Virus record (IMG/VR): IMGVR_UViG_3300010885_028387
Span: 1-42,368 of that record
Strand: one strand, 5' to 3'
Origin: a virus
DNA length: 42,368 bases
The notes beneath the pieces are model-generated. The model saw only the letters and a list, made by a program, of their open reading frames with translations, did no database searches and was not told the origin of the DNA. This document shows, piece by piece, positions 9,058-17,777 of this stretch. The translations under genes and the position numbers were made by a program. Position 1 is the first letter of the stretch; each line of letters begins with the position of its first letter.

Positions 9058-9392
9058 CAATCCGGGCGGGAGACTTGCGAGAGTCTGTGACCATTCAGGT
9101 CGCGACTCAGGCAACCAACGCCTACGGCGAATCGACTGCCACGTGGGGTGTGTTCGCTACTCGCCGCGCTGCGGTCGAGGGTCTGACGGCGAGCGAGGCG
9201 ATGCTCAGCCAAGAGCTTGCCACGATCGCCACCCATACCGTCCGCTTCCGCTACGTGCCCGGCCTGACGTCAGGAATGCGTGTTGTCTGGACTAGCCGGT
9301 CCCCAGTCCGCACGCTCGACATCGTATCGGTGACCGAGAAGAACAATCGAGAAGAACACTCGCTTGTTTGCAAGGAGCGGCTTACGACATGA
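9054..9392 (+). CDS. Head-tail joining protein (112 aa)
   Basis: ATG 9054 overlaps the connector stop (ATGA). The protein matches the short head-closure/head-tail joining family: MTIRAGDLRE opening, VTIQ..TQ...YGE...TW strands, then HTVRFRYVPG and the SVTEKNNREEHSLVCKE end. It would seal the connector after packaging. Length of about 110 residues is usual for the family. Confidence 0.85.
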   Translation: MTIRAGDLRESVTIQVATQATNAYGESTATWGVFATRRAAVEGLTASEAMLSQELATIATHTVRFRYVPGLTSGMRVVWTSRSPVRTLDIVSVTEKNNREEHSLVCKERLTT

Positions 9393-9793
9393 GTGGCGTG
9401 AAGGTCACAGGCCTGAGCAAGGTTATCGATGAGCTTCAAAAGCTCCCCTCGGTGATCGATAGCGACCCTGTGCTAAGGGAGGCCTCTCAAATCTTTGCCG
9501 CCCGGCTCCGCGCGGCTACCCCGAAAGGGTACAGCGGAAAGCTCAAGGAATCGGTGATCTACAAGTCTTCGGACGAAGGTGCGTTCGTCGGCTACGAGCG
9601 AGAGGTGGAGACTGCTGGAAACCCAGACCTCGACAGTGTTACTCGCCCAAGGACGAAGGGCAGGAGTGTCATTAGGTGGGTCTCTGCGGACGAGCTAGGC
9701 ACGGTTCTCGAAGAGACTTTCGACGCCTACGCGGCGGAAGGCGTTTTGTTCATAGAAGAGCGTCTCGCGGAGCAGATTAATGGCGGCACCTGA
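9389..9793 (+). CDS. HK97 gp10-like tail/neck protein (134 aa)
   Basis: ATG 9389 overlaps the preceding stop (ATGA). It shows the gp10-like pattern: VTGLSKVIDELQKLP start, a helix with FAARLRAATPK followed by SGKLKESV, a VGYE strand and a C-terminal helix. The family acts at the head-tail interface, helping tail attachment or terminator function. Confidence 0.8.
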   Translation: MSGVKVTGLSKVIDELQKLPSVIDSDPVLREASQIFAARLRAATPKGYSGKLKESVIYKSSDEGAFVGYEREVETAGNPDLDSVTRPRTKGRSVIRWVSADELGTVLEETFDAYAAEGVLFIEERLAEQINGGT

Positions 9794-10175
9794 AAAGTGG
9801 CTTCGCGAGAGGCTTGACTCAGCGACGACGGCTGGCATCTATCCGGTGCTTGCCGTCCAGAATGCCCCATTCCCTCTTGTTGTCTACCGCCGCACGGGCA
9901 CACGTCGCGAGCGAGGACTGACGGGCAATTTCGGCGTCCCCGTGGCGACGTTTTCCGTCGCGATCGTGTCGGAGACTTACAGCCAAGCCAAGGACATCGC
10001 CGACTCGATTCGCATCGCTTGCGACAACTTTACGGGCGACACGCAGGGCGTGAAAATAGTAACGACGGCCCTCGTCTCCGAGCAGGACAACATGGAGCGT
10101 CCGTTCGAGGGGCAGGCCAAACCACTGTACAGGGTTGATCAGGTCTACGAGGTCCGTTTCACAGAATTCGTCTGA
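9780..10175 (+). CDS. Tail terminator / DUF3168-like protein (131 aa)
   Basis: ATG 9780 overlaps the previous gene by 14 bases. WLRERLDSAT..GIYPV....APFPLVVYRR and the central SETYSQAKDIADSIRIACD helix are typical of tail-completion proteins that cap the tail tube. It is followed at once by the tube genes, which fits. Confidence 0.78.
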   Translation: MAAPEKWLRERLDSATTAGIYPVLAVQNAPFPLVVYRRTGTRRERGLTGNFGVPVATFSVAIVSETYSQAKDIADSIRIACDNFTGDTQGVKIVTTALVSEQDNMERPFEGQAKPLYRVDQVYEVRFTEFV

Positions 10176-10196
10176 CGTCCGAGGAGGGACGGCACA

Positions 10197-10568
10197 ATGG
10201 CTTACGAAGCATCGCAGGGTATTGGTTTCTCTTTCTCGGGCACGAAGTTCACCGCCACCCAGATTTCCGTCTCCAAGAAGACGCCTGAGATCGACGTCAC
10301 GTCGCTCGAAGCTCCCAACGGAAGCTATCGCTCGTACCGTCTCGGCTCGATCCGCGACGGAGACGAACTGAAGGTGGATTTCATCGGCCTCACGCTGCCG
10401 CAGATGACGTCGACTGGCTCGATCACGTGGGCGATCGACGGCACTGGCTCGAACGCCGGGTTCACTGCCGGTCTGCCCACCGCAGCCCTCGTGACTTCGG
10501 CGGACGTGACGGCTCAGGTCGGCGAGTTGATCAAAGGCAGTATGTCGCTCCGATTGACCCAGAACTAG
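10197..10568 (+). CDS. Major tail tube protein, copy 1 (123 aa)
   Basis: ATG 10197 with GAGGAGGGAC upstream. Beta-rich tube-type protein: SFSGTKFTATQISVSKKTPEIDVTS, then GELIKGSMSLRLTQ at the end. Phage lambda gpV-like and related tube proteins share the IDVTSL strand. The next gene is a divergent paralog, so the pair may assemble together or serve different tail segments. Confidence 0.78.
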   Translation: MAYEASQGIGFSFSGTKFTATQISVSKKTPEIDVTSLEAPNGSYRSYRLGSIRDGDELKVDFIGLTLPQMTSTGSITWAIDGTGSNAGFTAGLPTAALVTSADVTAQVGELIKGSMSLRLTQN

Positions 10569-10572
10569 TTCA

Positions 10573-11007
10573 ATGGCTTTCGTAGAACCATTCTCGTCTC
10601 ACTGCTTAAAGCTGTATTGGGGCGAAGATGTTTTCTATGCGAACTCCATCAAGCGAAGCGCGTCGTCGGCCACTGAGGTAGATATCACGAGCATGGATTC
10701 TAGGGTCACGCAAGACCCTAGGAACACACAGAGGAAGATGATTTGGAAGGAAGTCGACTCTTGCCTCGCCGATCCCGGCGAGGTTTCAGTTGACTTCTGG
10801 GCAGTCGCGGCTGATTTGTACTCACTTCCGGATGCAATTGGGTACAAGAAGCTCTTGACTGTCAAAGAGCTAGATCAATACGGAGCAGACACAGGCAACA
10901 TACTGCTTTCGTATCAGTGCATCCTGACTAAGGTCGATCTCGATGCGAGTGTTGGTGAATACGTGAGGGGAAGCGTCACGTTTAAATTGTCTGGATACAA
11001 GGAGTAG
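10573..11007 (+). CDS. Tail tube-like protein, copy 2 (144 aa)
   Basis: ATG 10573 four bases after copy 1. It shares with copy 1 the VDITS(M/L) strand, a V-D-F strand and the ending VGEYVRGSVTFKLSG (copy 1: VGELIKGSMSLRL). Codon use looks less GC-biased than copy 1, hinting at a separate origin or acquisition. An 8-bp perfect hairpin lies inside the gene at 10700-10721. Confidence 0.7.
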   Translation: MAFVEPFSSHCLKLYWGEDVFYANSIKRSASSATEVDITSMDSRVTQDPRNTQRKMIWKEVDSCLADPGEVSVDFWAVAADLYSLPDAIGYKKLLTVKELDQYGADTGNILLSYQCILTKVDLDASVGEYVRGSVTFKLSGYKE

Positions 11008-11009
11008 GC

Positions 11010-11354
11010 ATGGCTCTCAGTAAAGCGGCGATTCTGGCGGCGAACGACAAGAAGATGGTCGACATGGAAGTTCCTGAGTGGAACGGCTCTGTGAAGATCA
11101 GGGTGATGAGCGGCACCGAGCGTGACCGTTTCGAGGCGGAGTTCGTCGGCGGCAACAAGTCGGTCGACATGGTCCGCGCGAAGCTCGTGGCGAAGTGCTT
11201 GTGCGACGAGGACGGCACACGTCTTTTCACAGAAGCTGAGATTCCTCAGCTTGGCGAGAAGTCGGCGGCGGTCCTCGACAAGCTCTTCACGGCTTGCATG
11301 AAATTGAATCGATTCACGAAGGACGACGTTGAGGAGATGGCGGGAAACTCCTGA
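11010..11354 (+). CDS. Tail assembly chaperone, upstream frame (gpG-like, 114 aa)
   Basis: ATG 11010 three bases after the tube gene. Small acidic/helical protein with the VPEWNGSVKIRVMSGTERDRFEAEF opening typical of lambda gpG-like chaperones that coat the tape measure. The zero frame ends at TGA 11352-11354, four bases after a slippery heptamer, so most product should be this form and a minority the frameshifted long form. Confidence 0.85.
   Translation: MALSKAAILAANDKKMVDMEVPEWNGSVKIRVMSGTERDRFEAEFVGGNKSVDMVRAKLVAKCLCDEDGTRLFTEAEIPQLGEKSAAVLDKLFTACMKLNRFTKDDVEEMAGNS
11342..11348 (+). other. Programmed -1 frameshift slippery site GGGAAAC
   Basis: In the zero frame the heptamer reads G_GGA_AAC, a canonical X_XXY_YYZ site that lets both tRNAs re-pair on GGG and AAA. 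It lies just before the zero-frame stop and directly upstream of an open -1 frame coding the gpT-like half. Its place between tube and tape measure genes is exactly where this event occurs in siphophages. Confidence 0.85.
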
Positions 11355-11641
11355 GCCGTCCGAGGCGGCGTTTCGAGTTTCGACTGGCACTGGCCCTCGG
11401 GATGACGCACAAGCAACTCTTGGAGTCTTGCGACGCCGAGGAGTTGGCGGAATGGGAGAGCTTTTGGCTCATAGAGCCGTGGGGAGACGAGTGGCGACAG
11501 ACCGCTCGCCTTACCACGGCTCTTTGCACGGCGTGGGGCAGCAAGAACCTCGAAGAGGAGATGATCATGCCGTCGAGTCGAAAGCCACCGCAGACGAAGG
11601 AGCAGATGATCGCGGAACTCCGAAAGGCATCCGGAGGCTAA
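11348..11641 (+). CDS. Tail assembly chaperone, frameshift extension (gpT-like, 97 codons)
   Basis: After a -1 slip at 11342-11348 the next codon is CTC 11348 and the frame stays open to TAA 11639-11641, giving a fusion of about 210 residues from ATG 11010. The extension starts with an Arg-rich stretch then RFEFRLALALGMTHKQLLE and AEELAEWESFWLIEPWG, the hallmark of gpGT C-terminal halves. An ATG at 11402 in the same frame is probably not a real start, since the conserved FRLALALGM lies partly before it. Confidence 0.82.
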   Translation, partial: LLSRPRRRFEFRLALALGMTHKQLLESCDAEELAEWESFWLIEPWGDEWRQTARLTTALCTAWGSKNLEEEMIMPSSRKPPQTKEQMIAELRKASGG

Positions 11642-11644
11642 GCG

Positions 11645-14600
11645 ATGGCAACAATCGGAAGCATTGTCGCCCAGTTCACCGCCGATACAGGTGGACTACA
11701 GAAAGGCGTCGAGGATGCCGTCAGCTACTTTCAAGGTCTTCGCGATCAGATCGCTGGAGCGACTGAAGACATCAAGCAGTTCAACGCTGTTCTCTCGGCG
11801 CAGATTGCTGTAGCGAACGCGGAACTGAACAAGCTGGACGTCGAGAAGTCGATTCGCATCGATGCTGATGTGAGCGACCTGAAGACGTCGATCGAGGAGG
11901 TTGACAAGCTCGCCTCAGTTTCTTTCGACGCAGACACGTCTTCCGTATCGTCCGCCGTCGAAGAGATATCCAAAGAGAAGCCAGCCGAAATCGAGGTGAA
12001 GGCCGACACCACAAACCTCTCTACGGCCACTGGCGTTATCAAGCAGTTTGCAAGCACGTCAAAAGAACTTTTCTCTCAGTCTGGAGAAGAAGTCGTAGAG
12101 GGAGCGGAGAAGTTTGACACGTTTCGCACCTCCGCCGCAGTAATGGCGAGCGGAGTGACGAAGGCCTACTCCGATATAAAAAATGCGTCGAACCAGACTG
12201 CCAACGCAATAAATGCAATCGGTGTTGCCGCTAGTGCGATATCGAAGACTGGTCAGGATGGGTTCAAGGGCTTCTCAAGCGCAGTCGAAGCGACAGTCAT
12301 CGCCACCGGAAGGGCTTACGACGCGACAGAGACTCTCGCCAAGACTTACAAGGAATCTCTTCCCGCCGCAGCGTCGGCCTCGATTGCTGGCTTTAGGGCG
12401 TTTGTTGGTCAGCTTGGCGGCATAGACACACTCGGCCGCGCCGCAGGCGGCAGCGCGGCAGCGACCGCCATAACTGTAGGGAGCCTCGGCGGCGCGTTTG
12501 CGTCAGCGGCAGCATCTGTTGGCACATACGCAGCCGTGATCACGGCTGCGAAGGTGGCTTCTGCGGGGATGAGCGAGGAGGCTCAGGCCTATGTTCAGAG
12601 AGGTGCTGAATACGCGGGAGCATTTGCCGGTGTTGCCGCAGGCGCGGCTGCGACAACGTCGGCATACAATCTCGTGGCTGGCGCGTTGTATAAGTCTTCG
12701 ACGGCCACACAGTTCTTTCAGAACGTGCTTCAGGGGCTGGGCGGCGGCATCACGACAGCCGTTGCTAGCTCGGCCAGCTTGGTTAAAAGTCTGACGCAAA
12801 TCAATACCGTCATGAGTCTGGTTTCCTCGGCTGCGAACGAGAAAACAACCGGCTTGGGCTTTGTGTCACTCGCGGCTCGCGTTGCCGTAACATCTGTAAT
12901 GTTTGGCGCGCTCGCCGGAGGCGTGCGTGCCTATGCGGCTGGCACGGCAGTGGCTGCGGGGGTGACTGGCGGAGCGTCTGCGGCGATCACCGGCCTAGCT
13001 GCCACGTTCCCTCTTGCTGCCGTCGGTGCTATGGCAGCAGCGGTAGCGACAGGGAAGTTCTTCCACGCACTTGAGCATCTCAGTGTTGCCACTCAGTCGC
13101 TCGATCAGATGGCTGAACGGTTCGGCACGACCACTCAGGAGATGGAGAAGCTAAAGCTCGCCGCCGACAACACTCAGGTGAGCATGAGAATGCTGGGCAA
13201 GGCACAGCAGTCTTTCTATCAGAACCTGAGCAAGATTAAATCAGGCCAGTTCAACACAGAGAGCGTTCGCGAAGCCAAGATTGCTTTCGATAAGCTTGGC
13301 ATCTCAACAGAAGAACTCAAAAACAAAAGACCTGACGAAGCCTTCCGCCTAGCGGCAGCAGAACTGTCTAAGGTCGAAGACGCCGCCAAGCGAACGTCCA
13401 TCGCGATGGACTTGTTTGGGCGAACTGGCGGAATGATCCTTCCAGCCTTGAAAGAGCTTGAAGAAATCGATCAGGACTTCGCGAGACTTGGCGGTGCCTT
13501 GAATTCTCTTGATACGAAGAGGCTCCTTGACGTCGAGGCTTCGTTCGACAGGCTTTCAGCGTCTGGGAAAAGCCTTGGCAGAACTCTCCTCATTCCGTTC
13601 GTCGAGCTTCAGAGAGCGTTCAACAATTTTTCCGCAGAGGTGAAGGGCGGCTTGTCCACTGCGCTGGCACCGCTTGCGAGTATGCTCGCAGACGTCAGCA
13701 AGCCGCTTTCGATCATCATTGAGATGGTCGGAAGAGTGATCGGCATCTTCCTGAGAATGGTTGCGGTGATTTTTCAGATTGCCGCCTCCTTGCAAGCGTT
13801 CGCCGCCTTTGCTGCCATATTTGAAGGCATTCGGTACGGCTTCGACATGATGATGAAGCCGATTGAGGATTTTATTGCCGGTGCTGCGGAGCTTGCGTCT
13901 GCATTTGCTGCTGCAATGAGGCCAGCCGCAGAGTACACGGGCATCCTTAGTCTTTTCGGAGTCGGCCTTCGGGCAATTGGAACCGCTGTAGGCGTCGTCT
14001 TGGCTTTTATAGGGCAGCTTGCGATTTACGTAGGAGTAGGAGCCGCTGCGTGGGGGATTTACACGGTCGCTATCTCGCTCGCCAGCGCGACGTCTCTGCT
14101 CGCTGCCGCTAACTTCGCACTAGCATGGGCTGCGGCACTCGGACCAATTGCCGTCGCGGCCCTCGCGCTTGCGGCAATCGGCGGCGTATTAACTGTCTTG
14201 GTCAAGGGACTGGTTGAAGCTGGAAAGTGGGTCTACGGACTCGCAAAGTCGTTCATTGGCTTTAAGTCCGCACCTGAGAAAATCGACGCCACCCGCGCTT
14301 CTGTCGACGAACTTGCCGAGGCTTCGCGCGCGGCCTCTGCGTTCAAGGGCGGTAAGTCTCCTGCGTTTGATGAGGTCAAGAAGTCAGTTACTGAAGCAAA
14401 AGAAGAGATCAACTCGCTGACGATCGAGTCGGCGAGGTATGGCTCCGAGGGGTCTGCCGCTGCGAAGGCTGCTCAGGAGGGCTTCAGCGAGCTTCAGCAA
14501 AAGCTTGCCGACGGAAGGATCACGCTCGAAGAGTTTGATGAGCAGACAAAAAAGAACGCCGAAAACCTCCGCGAAAACCTGAAGTCATACAAAGACGACA

Positions 14601-16909
14601 GCCCGGCTATCGCGCTCAAGAAAAACCTCGAACTCTACAAGCAACTCAACGACGCTGCGAAGGCAGCAACGAAGTCCACCAGAGACATTGGTGCCGGTAC
14701 GGTGATCGAAGACAAGTTCTTTCCGACTTCCGAAAAGATCAAGACTAAGGCGGCAGAGTATAAGGCCGAGTACATAAAGGCTCTTGAGGAGATCAAGAAA
14801 AAGCAGCAGGAGGGCTTTTTCGCCGACGAGATCAAGCAAAAGAAGGAAAAAAATCAGTCAGACTTCGACAACAATCTGATCTCGAAAGATCAGTTCGAGA
14901 CGGTCAAGCTTGAACTTGACTCGACGAACGCTCAAGAGGAAGCATCAATCGCGGCCGAGGAGGTCAAGAGAGAGTTTGATCGCAATAACAAGATCAACAT
15001 CGAGCTTGACACTTCGTTTGCAGAAAAGATTCGCAAGGAACTCGAAGACGCTTTCATGAGTCCGGTCGACAAGTTCGAGGACGAGCTTGACAAGATCAAA
15101 AACAACAAGTCGCTGACCGACACTGAAAAAGCACTCGCAAGGGCGAACCTGACCAAGAAAACAAGAGAAAGCCTCGTCGGCAAGTCTGCCCAGACTCAGT
15201 TTCAGGAACGCACCCGTGACGTTAAGCAGGCTGCTGCGGCTGGCCTGATCAGCACAGGCGAGTTGAACGCGGAACTCAAGAAGGCCTCTGAAGACTTTGC
15301 GTCAGCCGTCGGCGTGACCAAGACCCCGTTCGAGACGTTCTCTTCGTCTCTCAACAACATTGCCAAGCAGTTTGGCTTCGCAGGCCAGCCTATCGACGTC
15401 GTTCGTGAGAAGCTCAAGGGCAATGCCGAGCAACTTGCGATGTTTGATCGGGCGGTCAAGGAGTCTCGCGACAATCTCCTCGCGTCACTGGGCATCGAGA
15501 AGACTCCTCAGCAAGTCTTCGATGAGCAGATCGAGAAGATCGAGGAGGCCGCGAACTCGAAAGACCCAAACAAGAGCATCACCAGCGAGCAGGCCGATCA
15601 GGCGAGGGCCGCAGCGAGACGCAAGCGAGACGAGGCTCTCGGTGCCGGTGCAGACCTCGCGGGGCAGTTTAGCGATCGTCAGGCGAAGATCAACGAGGCC
15701 TACGGCGGTGGAAAAGACCCGGCAAAACTTGCGGTGGCACAGAACAAGCTTGACATGGACAAGAGGTCTGCCGCCGGTCTTGATGCTACGCCCGCTCAGG
15801 CACTGAAGGCCGGTATCGATAAGGTAAACGACGCGTTCGGCGTGACAGGAAAGTCGCTGGCTGAGATTCAGTCGTCTCTCTCGCCAGCAGAGTTCGAGGA
15901 GTACCAAGAGGCGATCAAGAAAAACAAGACCGCCGTCGAGGAGTCTCTTGGAATTCAAAAGCCGTCGATCGTGAAACTGCAAGAGGCTCAAGACAAGCTC
16001 TCCGACGCCGTCGGAGAGAACGTCATCTCTCAGCAACAGGCTAGCTCTGCGGCTAGAAAACTTCGAGACGACTTTATGTCTTCTATTGGCGTCGCCAAGA
16101 CTCCGTTTGAGGAGTTTTCGGGTGCCATCGACAACATCGCAGAGCAGTTCGACATGGCGGGCCAGCCTCTCGAAACAATTCGAGACAAGCTGAAGGGCAA
16201 CGCGGATCAGCTTGCGTTGTTTGACCGTGCCGTAAAGACAGCACGTGACAATCTTCTGTCATCCCTCGGCATCGAGAAGACTCCTCAGCAAATCTTCGAC
16301 GAGCAGATGAAGAAAATCGAGGAAGCAGCGAACTCGACTGACCCCAATAAGAAAATCACGAAAGAGCAGGCTGAGCAGGCAAGGACAAACGCCCTAAGAA
16401 AGCGAGATGAGGCTCTCGGTGGCGAGAGTGCGGCAGACTTCGGCGGCAAGATCAAGGAACAACGCGCGAAGATCGAGGAAGCATACGGCAAGAACGGCGC
16501 GAACGATCCTGAGAAGTTCAAGTCTGCCATGCGGAAGCTCAACGAGTCTATCCCCGGTGCTGAGCAGCAAAGCCCAGTCCAGAAGTTCCAAGAAGACCTT
16601 GAGAAGCTCAAGGCAGCTTTCGGCGAGGGAACTCCCGAGTTCGAGCAGGGCAAGAAGAACCTTCAGGCTCAACTTCAAGATGAACTGAAGCCCGCCCTCG
16701 ATGCGACTAAGGAGGACCGCAGAAGCGTCGATGCCTCTGATTCTCGAAGCAAAGGCGGCGTCGACACGTTCTTCCGTATCCTGCGAGGCAACGACAACCC
16801 GTCTCTCAAGGCTCAGCTTGAAGTCGCACGCAACACGAAGTTTCTCGCCGATGCGGCGAGGGATAGGGACGCAGCACCAGTCATCGCTCAACTCTCAGCA
16901 CCACGGTAA
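11645..16909 (+). CDS. Tail tape measure protein (1754 aa)
   Basis: Sets tail length and occupies the tube lumen. N-terminus AQFTADTGGLQKGVEDA is typical of the family. Residues 1-220 are coiled-coil-like. Several hydrophobic Ala/Gly-rich segments between about 270 and 470 and 690 and 860 fit membrane insertion during DNA entry. The C-terminal third is helical and charged and carries repeats: a long unit starting at residue 1217 (DFASAVGV) returns at 1476 (DFMSSIGV), 777 bases later, with weaker related half-units between and after, marked by TP.Q.F and SLGI.K. ATG 11645 is four bases after the chaperone stop. Confidence 0.93.
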   Translation: MATIGSIVAQFTADTGGLQKGVEDAVSYFQGLRDQIAGATEDIKQFNAVLSAQIAVANAELNKLDVEKSIRIDADVSDLKTSIEEVDKLASVSFDADTSSVSSAVEEISKEKPAEIEVKADTTNLSTATGVIKQFASTSKELFSQSGEEVVEGAEKFDTFRTSAAVMASGVTKAYSDIKNASNQTANAINAIGVAASAISKTGQDGFKGFSSAVEATVIATGRAYDATETLAKTYKESLPAAASASIAGFRAFVGQLGGIDTLGRAAGGSAAATAITVGSLGGAFASAAASVGTYAAVITAAKVASAGMSEEAQAYVQRGAEYAGAFAGVAAGAAATTSAYNLVAGALYKSSTATQFFQNVLQGLGGGITTAVASSASLVKSLTQINTVMSLVSSAANEKTTGLGFVSLAARVAVTSVMFGALAGGVRAYAAGTAVAAGVTGGASAAITGLAATFPLAAVGAMAAAVATGKFFHALEHLSVATQSLDQMAERFGTTTQEMEKLKLAADNTQVSMRMLGKAQQSFYQNLSKIKSGQFNTESVREAKIAFDKLGISTEELKNKRPDEAFRLAAAELSKVEDAAKRTSIAMDLFGRTGGMILPALKELEEIDQDFARLGGALNSLDTKRLLDVEASFDRLSASGKSLGRTLLIPFVELQRAFNNFSAEVKGGLSTALAPLASMLADVSKPLSIIIEMVGRVIGIFLRMVAVIFQIAASLQAFAAFAAIFEGIRYGFDMMMKPIEDFIAGAAELASAFAAAMRPAAEYTGILSLFGVGLRAIGTAVGVVLAFIGQLAIYVGVGAAAWGIYTVAISLASATSLLAAANFALAWAAALGPIAVAALALAAIGGVLTVLVKGLVEAGKWVYGLAKSFIGFKSAPEKIDATRASVDELAEASRAASAFKGGKSPAFDEVKKSVTEAKEEINSLTIESARYGSEGSAAAKAAQEGFSELQQKLADGRITLEEFDEQTKKNAENLRENLKSYKDDSPAIALKKNLELYKQLNDAAKAATKSTRDIGAGTVIEDKFFPTSEKIKTKAAEYKAEYIKALEEIKKKQQEGFFADEIKQKKEKNQSDFDNNLISKDQFETVKLELDSTNAQEEASIAAEEVKREFDRNNKINIELDTSFAEKIRKELEDAFMSPVDKFEDELDKIKNNKSLTDTEKALARANLTKKTRESLVGKSAQTQFQERTRDVKQAAAAGLISTGELNAELKKASEDFASAVGVTKTPFETFSSSLNNIAKQFGFAGQPIDVVREKLKGNAEQLAMFDRAVKESRDNLLASLGIEKTPQQVFDEQIEKIEEAANSKDPNKSITSEQADQARAAARRKRDEALGAGADLAGQFSDRQAKINEAYGGGKDPAKLAVAQNKLDMDKRSAAGLDATPAQALKAGIDKVNDAFGVTGKSLAEIQSSLSPAEFEEYQEAIKKNKTAVEESLGIQKPSIVKLQEAQDKLSDAVGENVISQQQASSAARKLRDDFMSSIGVAKTPFEEFSGAIDNIAEQFDMAGQPLETIRDKLKGNADQLALFDRAVKTARDNLLSSLGIEKTPQQIFDEQMKKIEEAANSTDPNKKITKEQAEQARTNALRKRDEALGGESAADFGGKIKEQRAKIEEAYGKNGANDPEKFKSAMRKLNESIPGAEQQSPVQKFQEDLEKLKAAFGEGTPEFEQGKKNLQAQLQDELKPALDATKEDRRSVDASDSRSKGGVDTFFRILRGNDNPSLKAQLEVARNTKFLADAARDRDAAPVIAQLSAPR

Positions 16910-16911
16910 TC

Positions 16912-17769
16912 ATGGCAGTAGTAGATTCTAGAGAGATGTATCGCGGCCGGAGTCGCCAGACGACCTACGGCGACGTGCCAACGTACACTCGCATTTTTCT
17001 TGTGCGTGTCGACGACCCCAACACGGACCTTCAGGCTATATCCGAAGAGCCGGGCATCGACTGGCTGGACCCTCACCCGGAGGACGAGAACGCTCTGCTC
17101 GTTGACTCGAACATTCAGCAGGACGGCGACTCGCCGTTTCACTACAGGCTGACGTTCACATACAAGTCTGCAACAGACCTCGACAAAGACCCGCTAAACC
17201 GTCCCGCTCAGTTTTCGTTCAGCGGGGGACTCGCGTCCGCGCCAGCGTTTTGGCACTTCCCCAACAGCAACGACAACAGCACGAAGCGGATCATCATCAA
17301 CACAGCCGGAGACCCGATCGGAGGGCTCGACCGAGACGAGGGTGAGTTCACGGTGTCGATCACGATCAACAAGGCTCCGCCGTTCAACTACGCGAAAGCG
17401 CAGGCGTATGTCGGTGCGATCAATTCTGACTCGTGGAGCGGCGGTGCCCCCAAGACGTGGAAGTGTATGTCCATCACGGGGAACCGAAAAATCGAGGACG
17501 TCCAAGCTGAGCAGTATATCTACTGGGAGACAAGCACAACTCTCGCGTATCGAGGCACCGGCTGGGACTTGCAGACTTGGGACGTCGGTTTCAATCAGAT
17601 CGTCGGCGGGAAACGGAAAAAAATTATGGCTGGGTCTGAGCCTGTCAGTGAACCAGCCGCACTTAGCAACGGTCGAGAGAAGACTCCGGGCCAGCCGCCT
17701 GATCTCCTGTCGTTTCGCGTCTATCCGATGCTGCCTTTCACCGATACTTTCCCGCCCCTGCCGTCGTGA
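16912..17769 (+). CDS. Distal tail protein candidate, unknown family (285 aa)
   Basis: ATG 16912 directly after the tape measure gene. Beta-rich, no signal peptide. The order tape measure then this gene suggests a distal-tail or baseplate hub protein. Visible features are an N-terminal YTRIFLVRVDDPNTD strand, a central SFSGGLASAPAFWHFPN stretch, an ITINKAPPFNY segment and a proline-rich C-terminus. I do not recognise a named family. Confidence 0.65.
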   Translation: MAVVDSREMYRGRSRQTTYGDVPTYTRIFLVRVDDPNTDLQAISEEPGIDWLDPHPEDENALLVDSNIQQDGDSPFHYRLTFTYKSATDLDKDPLNRPAQFSFSGGLASAPAFWHFPNSNDNSTKRIIINTAGDPIGGLDRDEGEFTVSITINKAPPFNYAKAQAYVGAINSDSWSGGAPKTWKCMSITGNRKIEDVQAEQYIYWETSTTLAYRGTGWDLQTWDVGFNQIVGGKRKKIMAGSEPVSEPAALSNGREKTPGQPPDLLSFRVYPMLPFTDTFPPLPS

Positions 17770-17777
17770 GGTGATGC

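Noticed and set aside
11402-11641. Independent 79-residue gene from ATG 11402
   Set aside because: The conserved gpT-like sequence begins before this ATG and a canonical slippery site connects the frames.
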